This document shows positions 8,702 through 17,809 of a DNA stretch of 64,000 bases, in pieces. Position numbers and translations under genes: made by a program. The notes beneath the pieces are model-generated. The model was given only the letters and a program-made list of their open reading frames with translations. It was not told the origin of the DNA and ran no database searches. Position 1 is the first letter of the stretch; each line of letters opens with the position of its first letter. Source of the stretch: Hyphomicrobiales bacterium (GTDB lineage Bacteria; Pseudomonadota; Alphaproteobacteria; Rhizobiales; Rhizobiaceae); contig UBXG01000017.1 of the NCBI GenBank assembly GCA_900469475.1, positions 124,001-188,000 of the forward strand. Reading direction: 5' to 3'.

Positions 8702-8947
8702 ATGGCCGGCCACAATATTCCCCATTTCCAGAACGACGGCGGACATCGCGTCATCGAAATCGGCGTGAAGGAATTCATGTGCACCGGCGCTTCGGTTCCC
8801 TATGATCATCCGCACATCTTCATCGATCTCGGAGACGAGAACGAGAAGGTCTGCTCCTACTGCTCGACGCTCTATCGCTACAATCCGTCGCTGAAGGCGG
8901 ATCAGACCAATCCGGCCGGCTGCGTCTTCCATTTCAAGGCTGCCTGA
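8702..8947 (+). CDS. Zinc-finger domain protein, NDUFS6-like
   Basis: An 81-residue protein with GGHRVIEIGVKEFMCTGAS, HPHIFIDLGDENEKVCSYCSTLY and GCVFHFKAA. The ligands C-x8-H...CSYC fit the CHCC zinc-finger family shared with the NDUFS6 (13-kDa) accessory subunit of respiratory complex I. In alphaproteobacteria this subunit is a known complex I component. GGAGATCATC precedes the ATG at 8702; a long upstream reading frame back to 8213 overlaps the hydrolase and is not credible. It stands alone between the divergent hydrolase gene and the FAD monooxygenase 29 nt downstream. Confidence 0.93.
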   Translation: MAGHNIPHFQNDGGHRVIEIGVKEFMCTGASVPYDHPHIFIDLGDENEKVCSYCSTLYRYNPSLKADQTNPAGCVFHFKAA

Positions 8948-8976
8948 CGCCATAGCGTCCGATCGGACACAAGAAA

Positions 8977-10140
8977 ATGCCGATCAAAGCAGCCGCAATC
9001 ATCGGCGCCGGAATAGCTGGATTGACGGCGGCGCTGGCGCTGGCGCGACATGGCATTGCCTCCGACATTTTCGAACAGGCAGAGGCGCTGACCGAGGTTG
9101 GCGCCGGCCTGCAGATTTCGCCAAATGCCTCCCGCGTTCTCGATACGCTCGGCGTTCTCGACAAACTTCGATCCTTCTGGCTGGAGCCGGAGGAGGTCCG
9201 GCTCGTGTCCGGCTCATCCCTGCGTCCCGTTGCGTTGGTTCCCTGTGGAAAATTTGCAAGAGAGCGATGGGGTGCGCCCTACGGGACCGCGCATCGGGCG
9301 ACCGTGCAAAAGGCGCTTCTGGATGCGGTGACGGGCAATACCCTATGCAGGCTGCATCTCGGCCGGCACATCGACATCAAAAACAAGCTGGCGCTGGAAG
9401 AGATCGCAGGAAAGAAGTTCGATCTCGTCATCGGTGCCGACGGCGTCTGGTCGAAAGCGCACGCGATGGTGCCAGGCGCGCCCTCGCCGCTCTTTTCGGG
9501 CAATATTGCATGGCGTTTCTCCATTCCTGAGGCGGTCGCCCCTTCCGTCCTGAGCAAGACAAGCGTTACGGCCTTCCTCGGGCCATCGAGCCATCTCGTC
9601 TGCTATCCCATTCGGGAAACTGCCGCCTTCAATATCGTCGCGATCGTCTCCGGCAGCGGCACCAGCCGCGATTGGGGCATAGCCGGCAACAGAACGCAAC
9701 GTGAGCAGATGCTGCGCGGCTTTTCCGGCTGGAACAGAACGATCCTGCAAATGCTCGAAGCCCAGGAGCAGGCCAGCTTCTGGCCGCTCTACGAGATGAA
9801 GGCGGGCCGATGGCATAATGGCAGCGATACGATTCTGATCGGGGACGCCGCGCATGCGATGATGCCGTTTGCGGCCCAGGGTGCGGCCATGGCAATAGAG
9901 GACGCCTTCGAGCTTGCCGGCATGCTTTCGGGACGCGAGCCCGCGGAAGCTTTCGAGCTCTACGAGAGGCATCGAGCCCCGCGGATATCCCGCCTGCGCC
10001 AGCGCGCCGCCTTCAACCAGTTTGCCTATCACGCACGCGGCCCCATCCGCTTGGCGCGCGATCTCGTCCTCTCGCTGCGCCCGCCGCAAAGCCTCGCGGC
10101 GGACATGGATTGGATCTACGGCTATCGCGCCATCGGCTGA
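8977..10140 (+). CDS. FAD-dependent monooxygenase (salicylate/3-hydroxybenzoate hydroxylase type)
   Basis: A 387-residue group A flavin monooxygenase. It has the N-terminal Rossmann motif IIGAGIAGLTAALALARHGI, the GTAHRATV region where Arg binds FAD, the DLVIGADGVWSK (DG) motif and the GDAAHAMMPFAAQGAAMAIED (GD) motif. The family hydroxylates aromatic rings with NAD(P)H and oxygen. The sequence does not fix the substrate, and no ring-cleavage genes lie nearby. It ends exactly one base before the convergent metC stop codon. Confidence 0.9.
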   Translation: MPIKAAAIIGAGIAGLTAALALARHGIASDIFEQAEALTEVGAGLQISPNASRVLDTLGVLDKLRSFWLEPEEVRLVSGSSLRPVALVPCGKFARERWGAPYGTAHRATVQKALLDAVTGNTLCRLHLGRHIDIKNKLALEEIAGKKFDLVIGADGVWSKAHAMVPGAPSPLFSGNIAWRFSIPEAVAPSVLSKTSVTAFLGPSSHLVCYPIRETAAFNIVAIVSGSGTSRDWGIAGNRTQREQMLRGFSGWNRTILQMLEAQEQASFWPLYEMKAGRWHNGSDTILIGDAAHAMMPFAAQGAAMAIEDAFELAGMLSGREPAEAFELYERHRAPRISRLRQRAAFNQFAYHARGPIRLARDLVLSLRPPQSLAADMDWIYGYRAIG

Positions 10141-11331
10141 TCAGACCTGCCGGACGGCAGCAAAGCCGTTTTCGATATCCGCCTTGATGTCGGCGACGTC
10201 TTCCAGGCCGATTTGCAGCCTGATAACAGGCCCCTCCGTCGGAGCCTTGGTCACGCGCCGGTCACTGAGGTTGACGTGCAGTGCAAGGCTCTCGAAGCCG
10301 CCCCAGGAATAGCCGAGACCGAAAATGCGCAGAGCATCCAGGAAGGCATGCGCCTTCACCTTGAATTTTTGCGGATCGCCGACGGCCAGAACGAAAGAGA
10401 AAATTCCGCTCGCTCCCTTGAAATCGCGCTTCCACAAGTCGTGGCCCGGGAAGCTCGGCAGGGCCGGATGCAGCACGCGCGCAACTTCTTCCCTGCCCTC
10501 GAGCCATTGTGCGATCGCAAGCGCGCTTTCCTGATGACGCTCCAAACGCAGGCCCATGGTACGCAAGCCGCGCAGGACCTGATAGGCATCGTCAGGCGCG
10601 CCGCAGAGACCGAGCTGCCCATGCGCGGCGATCAATTGCTTCCAATGCGCTTCATTGGCCGAAACGGTTCCCATCAAGATATCAGAGTGGCCGGCCGGAT
10701 ATTTCGTCACGGCATGAATGGAAACGTCGACGCCATGGTCGAGCGGCTTGAAATAGAGCGGCGTCGCCCAGGTATTGTCCATGGTGACGACGCAGCCATG
10801 ACGATGAGCCGCCGCCGAAATAGCCGGAATATCCTGCATTTCGAAGGTGTTGGAGCCCGGCGCTTCAGTATGGACCAGCCTAGTGTTCGGCTTGATCAGC
10901 TGTTCGATGCCGGCACCCACCATAGGATCGTAATATTCGACCTCGATACCGAGGCGCTTCAGCATCGTATCGCAGAAGAATCGCGTGGGGCCGTAGACCG
11001 AATCGACGATCAAGGCATGATCGCCAGCAGACAGATAAGCGAGAAACGTCACCGTCACCGCTGCAAGCCCCGAGGGAACGATTACCGTTCCAGCGGAGCT
11101 TTCTAGCGCATTCATCGCCTCGCAAAGCGCATCCGTAGTCGGCGTTCCACGCGTACCGTAGGTGTATTTCTGGTCATGCGTCTCCATCACCCGCGCATTG
11201 GGAAACAGCACCGTCGAAGCATGCACCACGGGCGGATTGACGAATCCATGGAAATCGAACGGCGAATTGCCGATGTGAGACAAACGCGTGTTGATGCCGG
11301 CGTTCTGCAGGAAGTTGTCTTTGTCTTTCAT
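10141..11331 (-). CDS. metC: Cystathionine beta-lyase (PLP-dependent)
   Basis: MetC splits cystathionine to homocysteine, pyruvate and ammonia in methionine synthesis. The 396-residue protein has YTYGTRGTPTTDALCEAM, SGLAAVTVTFLAYLSAGDH, the tyrosine-bearing VDSVYGPTR, TMDNTWATP and the PLP lysine in ISIHAVTKYPAGHSD, with GYSWGGFESL near the C-terminus. That pattern fits the cystathionine beta-lyase branch of the Cys/Met metabolism family; cystathionine gamma-lyase is the main alternative. Start 11331 gives the conserved MKDKDNF N-terminus. The leader shows no SAM riboswitch that I can recognise. Confidence 0.92.
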   Translation of the reverse strand: MKDKDNFLQNAGINTRLSHIGNSPFDFHGFVNPPVVHASTVLFPNARVMETHDQKYTYGTRGTPTTDALCEAMNALESSAGTVIVPSGLAAVTVTFLAYLSAGDHALIVDSVYGPTRFFCDTMLKRLGIEVEYYDPMVGAGIEQLIKPNTRLVHTEAPGSNTFEMQDIPAISAAAHRHGCVVTMDNTWATPLYFKPLDHGVDVSIHAVTKYPAGHSDILMGTVSANEAHWKQLIAAHGQLGLCGAPDDAYQVLRGLRTMGLRLERHQESALAIAQWLEGREEVARVLHPALPSFPGHDLWKRDFKGASGIFSFVLAVGDPQKFKVKAHAFLDALRIFGLGYSWGGFESLALHVNLSDRRVTKAPTEGPVIRLQIGLEDVADIKADIENGFAAVRQV

Positions 11332-11703
11332 GTCCGGATATGCCTTTGGCGCTGCGAGAAAGTGGATTTGTGGCGACCAAGCTCCGCCTGGTCAACCCCG
11401 GTGCTTCCAATGCGCTCACATTATTCGAAGGCTAAAATAACAAAAATGAGAGAAGAAACCGCATTTTCGCGCAGTTTTTTGGCAAAACGTCGCTCATTTT
11501 GACGCCAAATGCCCAGTTTTCGGCCGGGGCGAGCGAAAATGCCGAATAAATCCGCAATAATTGGGGCGATCTCTTGACCGCTACACCTTTTACGACTGTG
11601 ATAGCGCCACTCGCTCCGGGAAGGAAGGAACGTGGTTCCCAAGGGACCTGCTTCGGAGGCGATACTCTTTTAATTATAAAACAAATAGACAAAGGTAGGG
11701 AAA
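11332..11703. other. Divergent intergenic region metC/aapJ
   Basis: This 372-nt region holds both promoters and no ORF I believe. A weak candidate for aapJ is TTGACC at 11574-11579, 17 nt, then TGTGAT at 11597-11602. The Shine-Dalgarno GGTAGGG precedes the aapJ ATG. In R. leguminosarum the aap operon is known to respond to nitrogen status, but I see no clear sigma-54 element here. Confidence 0.4.
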
Positions 11704-12729
11704 ATGAAAAAGTTTGCTCTCTCCGTATTCCTCGGAGCCGCAGCATTGGCTTACACCGTGTCCGGTGCGTCGGCTTCGACGCTCAGCGACGTGAAAGCCA
11801 AGGGCTTCGTGCAATGCGGCGTGAATCCTGCTCTTCTCGGCTTTGCGCAGCCTGATGCGGCCGGCAACTGGGCCGGCTTCGACATCGACTTCTGCAAGGC
11901 TGTAGCGTCTGCCGTATTTGGCGATCCGAGCAAGGTGAAATACACGCCTCTCAGCGCCAAGGACCGCTTCACCGCGCTGCAGTCGGGCGAAATCGACGTA
12001 CTTTCCCGTAACACCACCTGGACTATCAACCGCGATACGGCGCTCGGCCTCAAGTTCCGCCCCGTCACCTATTATGACGGCCAGGGCTTCATGGTCCGCA
12101 AGGAACTGAACGTGAAGTCCGCGCTCGAGCTGTCGGGTGCTGCCATCTGCGTCCAGTCCGGTACGACGACCGAGCTGAACCTCGCCGACTATTTCAAGAC
12201 CAACAACCTGCAGTACAATCCCGTTGTCTTCGACAAGCTGGAAGAAATCACGACGGCCTATGATTCTGGCCGTTGCGACGTCTTCACGACGGACCAGTCG
12301 CAGCTTTATGCCGTTCGCCTGACGTTGAAAAATCCGGACGATAACGTCATTCTGCCTGAGATCATCTCGAAGGAACCGCTTGGCCCGGCCGTTCGTCAGG
12401 GTGACGACCAGTGGTTCAACATCGTCAGCTGGACGGCCTATGCGCTTGTGAGCGCCGAAGAGTTCGGCATCACCCAGAAGAACGTCGACGAAATGAAGAA
12501 TTCGGCCAATCCGGACATCAAGCGCTTCCTCGGCGCGGAGCAAGGTTCCACGATCGGCACCGACCTGGGCCTGACCAACGATTGGTCCTACAACATTATC
12601 AAGGGCGTCGGCAATTACGGCGAAATCTTCGAGCGTAATATCGGTGCAAGCAGCCCACTGAAGATTGCCCGCGGCATCAACGCTCTGTGGAACAAGGGCG
12701 GCATTCAGTACGCCCCTCCGGTGCGCTGA
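11704..12729 (+). CDS. aapJ: General L-amino acid ABC transporter, periplasmic binding protein AapJ
   Basis: AapJ is the periplasmic receptor of the broad-range L-amino acid importer described in rhizobia. The 341-residue precursor has a signal peptide (MKKFALSVFLGAAALAYTVSGASA), then SDVKAKGFVQCGVNPALLGFA, DIDFCKAVASAVFGD and LSRNTTWTINRD, all typical of this subfamily. It is the first gene of aapJQMP. A hairpin at 12757-12780 separates it from aapQ, probably allowing more binding protein than permease. Confidence 0.97.
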   Translation: MKKFALSVFLGAAALAYTVSGASASTLSDVKAKGFVQCGVNPALLGFAQPDAAGNWAGFDIDFCKAVASAVFGDPSKVKYTPLSAKDRFTALQSGEIDVLSRNTTWTINRDTALGLKFRPVTYYDGQGFMVRKELNVKSALELSGAAICVQSGTTTELNLADYFKTNNLQYNPVVFDKLEEITTAYDSGRCDVFTTDQSQLYAVRLTLKNPDDNVILPEIISKEPLGPAVRQGDDQWFNIVSWTAYALVSAEEFGITQKNVDEMKNSANPDIKRFLGAEQGSTIGTDLGLTNDWSYNIIKGVGNYGEIFERNIGASSPLKIARGINALWNKGGIQYAPPVR

Positions 12730-12756
12730 GGCTTAAGAGTCCAAGCCTAACTTAAA

Positions 12757-12780
12757 GAGAGAGGCGGCTTCGCCTCTCTT
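12757..12780 (+). terminator. Hairpin in the aapJ-aapQ gap
   Basis: AGAGAGGCG, loop GCTT, then CGCCTCTCT form a perfect 9-bp stem 28 nt after the aapJ stop. It is followed only by TTCCCTC rather than a U run, so it is more likely an mRNA-stabilising or partial attenuation element than a full terminator. Confidence 0.6.
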
Positions 12781-12828
12781 CCCTCAAGAAAACAAGCCTG
12801 AAACGGGCACATTGGGGAAAATTTATAC

Positions 12829-14022
12829 ATGGCAATTACTGCAAACTCGCCCGAAGGCGAGCGTTCAGCTTTATCGGCAGCGTTGTACGACCCTAAAGTT
12901 CGGGGCGTGTTCTACCAGGCCGTCACGATCATTATCCTTGTGGCCTTCTGCTGGTTCATCGTTACGAACACGATGGATAATCTGCGCGCCTTGAACAGAT
13001 CTTTCGGCTTCGACTTTCTCGAAGGTCGCGCCGGCTTCAACCTGGGGCAAGCGCTGATCCCCTATTCCAGCGATTCGACCAATACCACGGCACTCATCGT
13101 TGGCCTGCTCAACACGCTTCTCATTTCGCTAGTGGGCATCGTTGCGGCAACAATCGTCGGCTTTTTAGTCGGCATGGGTAGACTTTCGCATAATTGGCTG
13201 ATTGCGAAGCTGTCGCAGGCCTATGTCGAAATCTTCCGCAACATCCCGCCGCTGCTCGTCATCTTCTTCTGGTACAGCGGCGTTCTGGTACTGCTACCGC
13301 AGGCGCGCGATGCCGTGCACCTGCCGTTTTCCAGCTATCTCAGCAACCGCGGGCTTGCCTTCCCGAGCCCGATCTTCGGTGCAGGCATGTGGGCCGTCGG
13401 CGTGGCCTTCCTCGTCGCCGTCGCCGCGGTGTTCTTCGTGGCACGCTGGGCGCACAGGCGTCAAACGGCAACGGGTCAGCAATTCCACACAATCTGGGTG
13501 TCGATCGGCATCTTGATCGGCCTGCCGTTGCTTGTCTTCCTGGTGACGGGCATGCCGCTTTCCTTCGACTACCCGGTTGCCGGCAAATTCAATCTGACGG
13601 GCGGCACGGTGATTGGTCCGGAGTTCCTTGCGCTTCTCCTCGCCCTTTCCCTTTACACCGCATCCTACATTGCCGAGATCGTTCGCGCCGGCATTCGCGG
13701 CGTGGCAAAGGGGCAGTCGGAGGCAGCGGGCGCACTCGGTCTGCGAGCCTCAGCCATCAACCGGCTGATCGTCTTACCACAGGCAATGCGCATCATCATT
13801 CCGCCGCTGACGAGCCAATATCTCAATCTCATCAAGAACTCATCTCTCGCCATCGCCATCGGCTACGCAGATATTGTCGCCGTCGGCGGCGTGATCCTCA
13901 ACCAGTCCGGCCGAGCCGTCGAAATCGTCATCCTATGGATGGTCGTCTATCTCATCTTGAGCATCGCAACCTCGCTGTTCATGAACTGGTTCAACGCCAA
14001 GATGGCTCTGGTGGAGAGATAA
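12829..14022 (+). CDS. aapQ: General L-amino acid ABC transporter, permease AapQ
   Basis: AapQ is one of two inner-membrane permeases of the Aap importer. The 397-residue protein has about eight hydrophobic segments and the EAA loop that contacts the ATPase (VRAGIRGVAKGQSEAAGALG), preceded by LYTASYIAEI. The conserved AYVEIFRNIPPLLVIFFWYS marks the polar amino acid permease family. It is longer than simple HisQ-type permeases, as expected for Aap/Bra-like systems. It lies 99 nt after aapJ and 1 nt before aapM, so translation of the two permeases is probably coupled. Confidence 0.96.
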   Translation: MAITANSPEGERSALSAALYDPKVRGVFYQAVTIIILVAFCWFIVTNTMDNLRALNRSFGFDFLEGRAGFNLGQALIPYSSDSTNTTALIVGLLNTLLISLVGIVAATIVGFLVGMGRLSHNWLIAKLSQAYVEIFRNIPPLLVIFFWYSGVLVLLPQARDAVHLPFSSYLSNRGLAFPSPIFGAGMWAVGVAFLVAVAAVFFVARWAHRRQTATGQQFHTIWVSIGILIGLPLLVFLVTGMPLSFDYPVAGKFNLTGGTVIGPEFLALLLALSLYTASYIAEIVRAGIRGVAKGQSEAAGALGLRASAINRLIVLPQAMRIIIPPLTSQYLNLIKNSSLAIAIGYADIVAVGGVILNQSGRAVEIVILWMVVYLILSIATSLFMNWFNAKMALVER

Positions 14023-14023
14023 G

Positions 14024-15178
14024 ATGTCGAGCGTAGATCAACACTTCGTCAGCAAGACATTGCTGGTGGCGCAGCCGGCGCCCGCCAGCGAAAGAGGTCC
14101 GTGGCACTGGTTGAAAAAGAACCTGTTTGCCACGCCGAAAGACATCGTCCTGACCTTGATTGCTGTCGCCTTCCTGGCCTGGACGATACCGCACCTGGTC
14201 GACTGGCTATTCATAAACGCAGTCTGGAGCGGCACGGACCGCACATTCTGCGCCACTACGGTTCAGGGCGGAACGCAGCCAGATGGCTGGAACGCCGCCT
14301 GCTGGGCCTTCGTCCGCGCAAAATTCGTCATCTTCATGTTCGGCCTATATCCGCCGGACGAGCGTTGGCGGCCGCTGCTCGTCTGCATCTTGATGGTCGC
14401 GAGCTTCGCGCCGCTGCTGATACCGTCGGTTCCCAGGAAGGGATTGAACGCAGTCCTGGCATTCTTCGTGCTGCCGATCGTCTCTTTCTTCCTGCTTCAT
14501 GGCGGTTTCGGTCTTGAGATCGTCGAAACGGAAAGATGGGGCGGGCTGTTGGTGACGCTGGTCATTGCCTTCGTCGCGATCGCGGTCTCCTTTCCGTTCG
14601 GCATCGCGCTTGCGCTGGGGCGCCGCTCGAAAATGCCTGTCGTGCGCATGCTGTGCGTGATCTTCATCGAAGTGATCCGCGGCGTGCCGTTGATCACGGT
14701 GCTGTTCATGGCGAGCTACATGCTGCCGCTGTTCATGCCGCAGGGCTGGACTGTCGATAAGCTGCTGCGTGCCGTCGTCGGTGTCGCGATCTTCACCTCG
14801 GCCTATATGGCCGAAGTCATTCGCGGCGGTCTGCAGGCGATACCGAAGGGCCAGTTCGAGGGTGCCGATTCACTCGGCCTCGGCTACTGGCAGAAGATGC
14901 GGCTGATCATTCTGCCGCAGGCGATCAAGCTGGTTATTCCCGGCATCGTCAATACCTATATCGGCATGTTCAAGGACACATCGCTGGTTGCGATCATCGG
15001 CATGTTCGACCTGCTCGGCATCGTCCGTCAGAACTTCGCGGATGCCAACTGGGCGACTGCGGTGACCCCCGTAACGGGTCTCGTTTTCGCAGGATTCGTT
15101 TTTTGGCTGTTCTGCTTTGGCATGTCGCGCTATTCAGGTTTCGTGGAACGCCATCTCGACACCGGCCACAAGCGATAA
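14024..15178 (+). CDS. aapM: General L-amino acid ABC transporter, permease AapM
   Basis: AapM is the second permease subunit, 384 residues, partner of AapQ in a heterodimer. It shows an extended N-terminal half with a periplasmic Cys-containing loop (FCATTVQGGTQPDGWNAACW), then the conserved LCVIFIEVIRGVPLITVLF and the EAA loop VIRGGLQAIPKGQFEGADSL. The start ATG overlaps the region just after the aapQ stop codon. The ATPase gene aapP follows 18 nt later with its own Shine-Dalgarno (GAGGGAAACAC). Confidence 0.96.
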   Translation: MSSVDQHFVSKTLLVAQPAPASERGPWHWLKKNLFATPKDIVLTLIAVAFLAWTIPHLVDWLFINAVWSGTDRTFCATTVQGGTQPDGWNAACWAFVRAKFVIFMFGLYPPDERWRPLLVCILMVASFAPLLIPSVPRKGLNAVLAFFVLPIVSFFLLHGGFGLEIVETERWGGLLVTLVIAFVAIAVSFPFGIALALGRRSKMPVVRMLCVIFIEVIRGVPLITVLFMASYMLPLFMPQGWTVDKLLRAVVGVAIFTSAYMAEVIRGGLQAIPKGQFEGADSLGLGYWQKMRLIILPQAIKLVIPGIVNTYIGMFKDTSLVAIIGMFDLLGIVRQNFADANWATAVTPVTGLVFAGFVFWLFCFGMSRYSGFVERHLDTGHKR

Positions 15179-15196
15179 AATTGAGGGAAACACAAA

Positions 15197-15970
15197 ATGG
15201 CTGAAGCCCAATCGAAGAAAATGACTGTCTCCGAGACCGAGGTCGCGGTCGACATGATCAACATGAACAAGTGGTACGGCGATTTCCACGTGCTGCGCGA
15301 TATCAATCTGAAGGTCATGCGCGGTGAGCGCATTGTCATTGCCGGCCCGTCCGGTTCGGGCAAATCGACGATGATCCGCTGCATCAACCGCCTGGAAGAA
15401 CACCAGAAAGGCCAGATCATCGTCGATGGCGTCGAGCTCACCAACGATCTGAAGAAGATCGACGAAGTGCGCCGCGAAGTCGGTATGGTGTTCCAGCACT
15501 TCAATCTCTTCCCGCACCTGACCATTCTGGAAAACTGCACGCTGGCACCGATCTGGGTGCGCAAGATGCCGAAGAAGCAGGCGGAAGAGATCGCCATGCA
15601 CTTCCTCACCCGCGTAAAGATCCCGGAACAGGCCAAGAAATATCCCGGCCAGCTTTCCGGCGGCCAGCAGCAGCGCGTGGCGATCGCCCGCTCGCTCTGC
15701 ATGAACCCGAAGATCATGCTGTTCGACGAGCCGACGTCTGCGCTCGACCCCGAAATGATCAAGGAAGTGCTCGACACCATGGTTGGCCTTGCCGAAGAAG
15801 GCATGACCATGCTGTGCGTCACCCACGAAATGGGCTTTGCCCGCCAGGTCGCCAACCGCGTCATCTTCATGGACCAGGGCCAGATCGTCGAGCAGAATTC
15901 GCCGAAGGAATTCTTCGACAACCCGCAGCATGAGCGCACAAAGCTGTTCCTCAGCCAGATCCTGCACTGA
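15197..15970 (+). CDS. aapP: General L-amino acid ABC transporter, ATP-binding protein AapP
   Basis: AapP is the cytoplasmic ATPase energising the Aap importer. The 257-residue protein has Walker A GPSGSGKST, Q-loop MVFQHFNLFPHLT, the signature LSGGQQQRVAIARSL, Walker B IMLFDEPTSALDPE and the switch His in LCVTHEMGFA. It is the last gene of the operon and is followed by a strong terminator at 15992-16027. Confidence 0.97.
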   Translation: MAEAQSKKMTVSETEVAVDMINMNKWYGDFHVLRDINLKVMRGERIVIAGPSGSGKSTMIRCINRLEEHQKGQIIVDGVELTNDLKKIDEVRREVGMVFQHFNLFPHLTILENCTLAPIWVRKMPKKQAEEIAMHFLTRVKIPEQAKKYPGQLSGGQQQRVAIARSLCMNPKIMLFDEPTSALDPEMIKEVLDTMVGLAEEGMTMLCVTHEMGFARQVANRVIFMDQGQIVEQNSPKEFFDNPQHERTKLFLSQILH

Positions 15971-15991
15971 TTTGGAATAGATCGAATGAAC

Positions 15992-16027
15992 AAAACCCGC
16001 CGCTGCGTCGCAGCCGGCGGGTTTTTT
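15992..16027 (+). terminator. Intrinsic terminator of the aap operon
   Basis: AAAACCCGCCG and CGGCGGGTTTT form an 11-bp stem with a CTGCGTCGCAGC loop region, followed by TTTTTT, 21 nt after the aapP stop codon. Confidence 0.92.
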
Positions 16028-16210
16028 CATAGGCCGCCGGTTCAGTGACTGTTATCGGCGTTAGGCGAGGATATCGCGGACTGTCTTCTCCTGATTGCCG
16101 CCTGGCAATTTGTAGCGTGCGCAAGCCCTGTAGCGCTTCGCAAAAAACGCGATATATTCTTTATAGCCGCGAATAATGCGGAATTCACGAGACGTCGAGG
16201 GAAGCGGGCC

Positions 16211-16372
16211 GTGAAAAAAAGCGACAGGATCATCGGCGGGCTCGCACTCTTAAGCGCCGCCATCATCGTCATAAAACTGGCCGGAGCAATGTATGGCCAC
16301 GATCTCATTCAGATGGCGGTCGATGCTACAAGGCCCGTACGCGCCGGCGGCTGGTCAACGACGGCGAACTGA
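16211..16372 (+). CDS. Hypothetical 53-residue single-span membrane protein
   Basis: A GTG-started ORF of 53 residues. After KKSDR comes one hydrophobic stretch (IIGGLALLSAAIIVIKLAGA, about residues 7-26) and then a polar tail. GGGAAG lies about 7 nt upstream. The positive charges before the span suggest an N-in topology. There is no recognisable family, and the ORF sits alone between the aap terminator and tRNA-Arg. It is plausible but not proven. Confidence 0.45.
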   Translation: MKKSDRIIGGLALLSAAIIVIKLAGAMYGHDLIQMAVDATRPVRAGGWSTTAN

Positions 16373-16425
16373 GCATAAAGCGGGCTGATCGCGCGTGATC
16401 AGCAGCACGCTATCTGATCGGAAAA

Positions 16426-16502
16426 TGGCGACCCCTGCAGGATTCGAACCTGCGACCACATGCTTAGAAGGCAAGTGCTCTATCCAGCTGAGCTAAGGGG
16501 CC
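16426..16502 (-). tRNA. tRNA-Arg (anticodon TCT)
   Basis: The minus strand folds as a full cloverleaf of 77 nt including encoded CCA: acceptor GGCCCCT with AGGGGTC, D arm GCTCAGCTGGATAGAGC, anticodon loop CTTCTAA giving TCT, and T arm CAGGTTCGAATCCTG. The anticodon stem contains one U-U mismatch. TCT reads AGA/AGG arginine codons. Confidence 0.96.
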
Positions 16503-16593
16503 GTAAGGCCTGGCCGCGCCTTAGGTGCGGCGGGCAACACATGCCTGAAACCGCCGCCAAACTCAATGGGCGGCGTTCAATAAGTGCCTGGCT

Positions 16594-16899
16594 TCAGTGA
16601 GTCCAGGGCTGGATGCGGTTGAAGCGGAAGTTGTCGGAATAAGACAACGTCTGCCGGATAGGATCCTTCGGCGGGACGACGCGGTAATCGATGCCGTTGC
16701 GCTTGGCGTAGTCCTCCGCCTGCTCCTGCGTCTCGAAGGTCAGCTTGAGCTGCTGACGCATATCGCCCGAGGACGTATAGCCCATGATCGGATCGATCTT
16801 GCGCGGCGTTTCCTGATCGAACTCCAGAACCCAGATATTGGTTTTGGCCTTGCCGGATTGCATGGCGGTTTTTGCAGGACGATAAATCTTGGCAGGCAT
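16594..16899 (-). CDS. ETC complex I subunit, NDUFS4-like
   Basis: A 101-residue protein with MPAKIYRPAKTAMQSGKA, NIWVLEFDQETPRKIDPIMG, YTSSGDMRQQLKLTFETQEQ and the AEDYAKRNGIDYRVVPP motif. These are diagnostic of the NDUFS4 (18-kDa) accessory subunit family, a known extra subunit of alphaproteobacterial and mitochondrial complex I. It contacts the NADH-dehydrogenase arm in the cytoplasm. No presequence is present, as expected for a bacterial protein. It is a single gene between tRNA-Arg and tRNA-Pro, away from any nuo operon visible here. Confidence 0.95.
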   Translation of the reverse strand: MPAKIYRPAKTAMQSGKAKTNIWVLEFDQETPRKIDPIMGYTSSGDMRQQLKLTFETQEQAEDYAKRNGIDYRVVPPKDPIRQTLSYSDNFRFNRIQPWTH

Positions 16900-17077
16900 T
16901 GCTGCAGCGCCTCCGAATCAAGCGGGAATGATCCGCCTTCTTGCTTCTCTTGCCTTGGCGCGATCCATTGCAGGTCACGCGAACACGACTTTTGCTTAGC
17001 CGCGAATCCCTTTGTTTTCAAGCGAAAAGGCAGCCCCTATCAGGACGAATTCAACGACTTCTATGAGGGATATTAAA

Positions 17078-17154
<77 letters not shown>

Positions 17155-17295
17155 TACCGTCAGCATGACCCAAACAGGATCATGAGTTGATTTCCGCCGA
17201 ACGCTTGATCCTGCGGAACGAGTGGGGAGATACACGGTTCATCTCCCCGCTGCAACAGGTAAAATCTCGGCCGGCACATCTTCCCCGACGAAAAT

Positions 17296-17808
17296 TTACT
17301 TGCCGAGCTTTCCTGAAATGGTGGCACTCGTCACCGTATCGCCAACAGCAAGGCCGAGTTTGCGAACAATGCCGGCGTTCAGCTCGATGACATAGGCAAC
17401 CGGCCCACCGGAGCTGATGATCGCTTCGGAATAGGGGACGGCGTTTTCCTGGATATGGGTGACGACACCCTTTTGATCCAGAAACAGCATATCGAGCGGC
17501 AACTTGGTGTTCTTCATCCACATCATGACAGGCCGTGGCGTGCCGAAATCGAACAGCATGCCATGATCCGCCGGCATGCTGTCGCGATACATCAGGCCGA
17601 GTTCGAGCTGCGGCGGCGTCAGGGCCAGTTCCACGGTGAATTTATGCGTCTGGCCGCTGGGCGATGCGATTGAAAGCGGTTCCGAATCGAAAGCCATCGA
17701 CTGCCGGCCCACAGTTTGTCCCGCAAAGGACACCGGGATTACGGCCCCAACGAGAAAAAGCGCCAAAATGGCGCTTTTCAAAATTCCGGAAAAACCAGCT
17801 TTGTTCAT
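17296..17808 (-). CDS. DUF192 family secreted protein
   Basis: A 170-residue protein with a clear signal peptide (FSGILKSAILALFLVGAVIP, then SFAGQ) and a DUF192 domain: VELALTPPQLELGLMYRDSM, HGMLFDFGTPRPVMMWMKNT, LPLDMLFLDQKG, and VAYVIELNAG. The family is a small beta-barrel of unknown function found exported in bacteria. It starts 1 nt after the stop of the cold-shock gene upstream on the same strand, a very tight coupling seen in rhizobia. Confidence 0.92.
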   Translation of the reverse strand: MNKAGFSGILKSAILALFLVGAVIPVSFAGQTVGRQSMAFDSEPLSIASPSGQTHKFTVELALTPPQLELGLMYRDSMPADHGMLFDFGTPRPVMMWMKNTKLPLDMLFLDQKGVVTHIQENAVPYSEAIISSGGPVAYVIELNAGIVRKLGLAVGDTVTSATISGKLGK

Positions 17809-17809
17809 A

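Noticed and set aside
11332..11420. Possible SAM riboswitch before metC
   Set aside because: The leader lacks the SAM-II or SAM-I core sequences that I can recall and shows no pseudoknot pairing.
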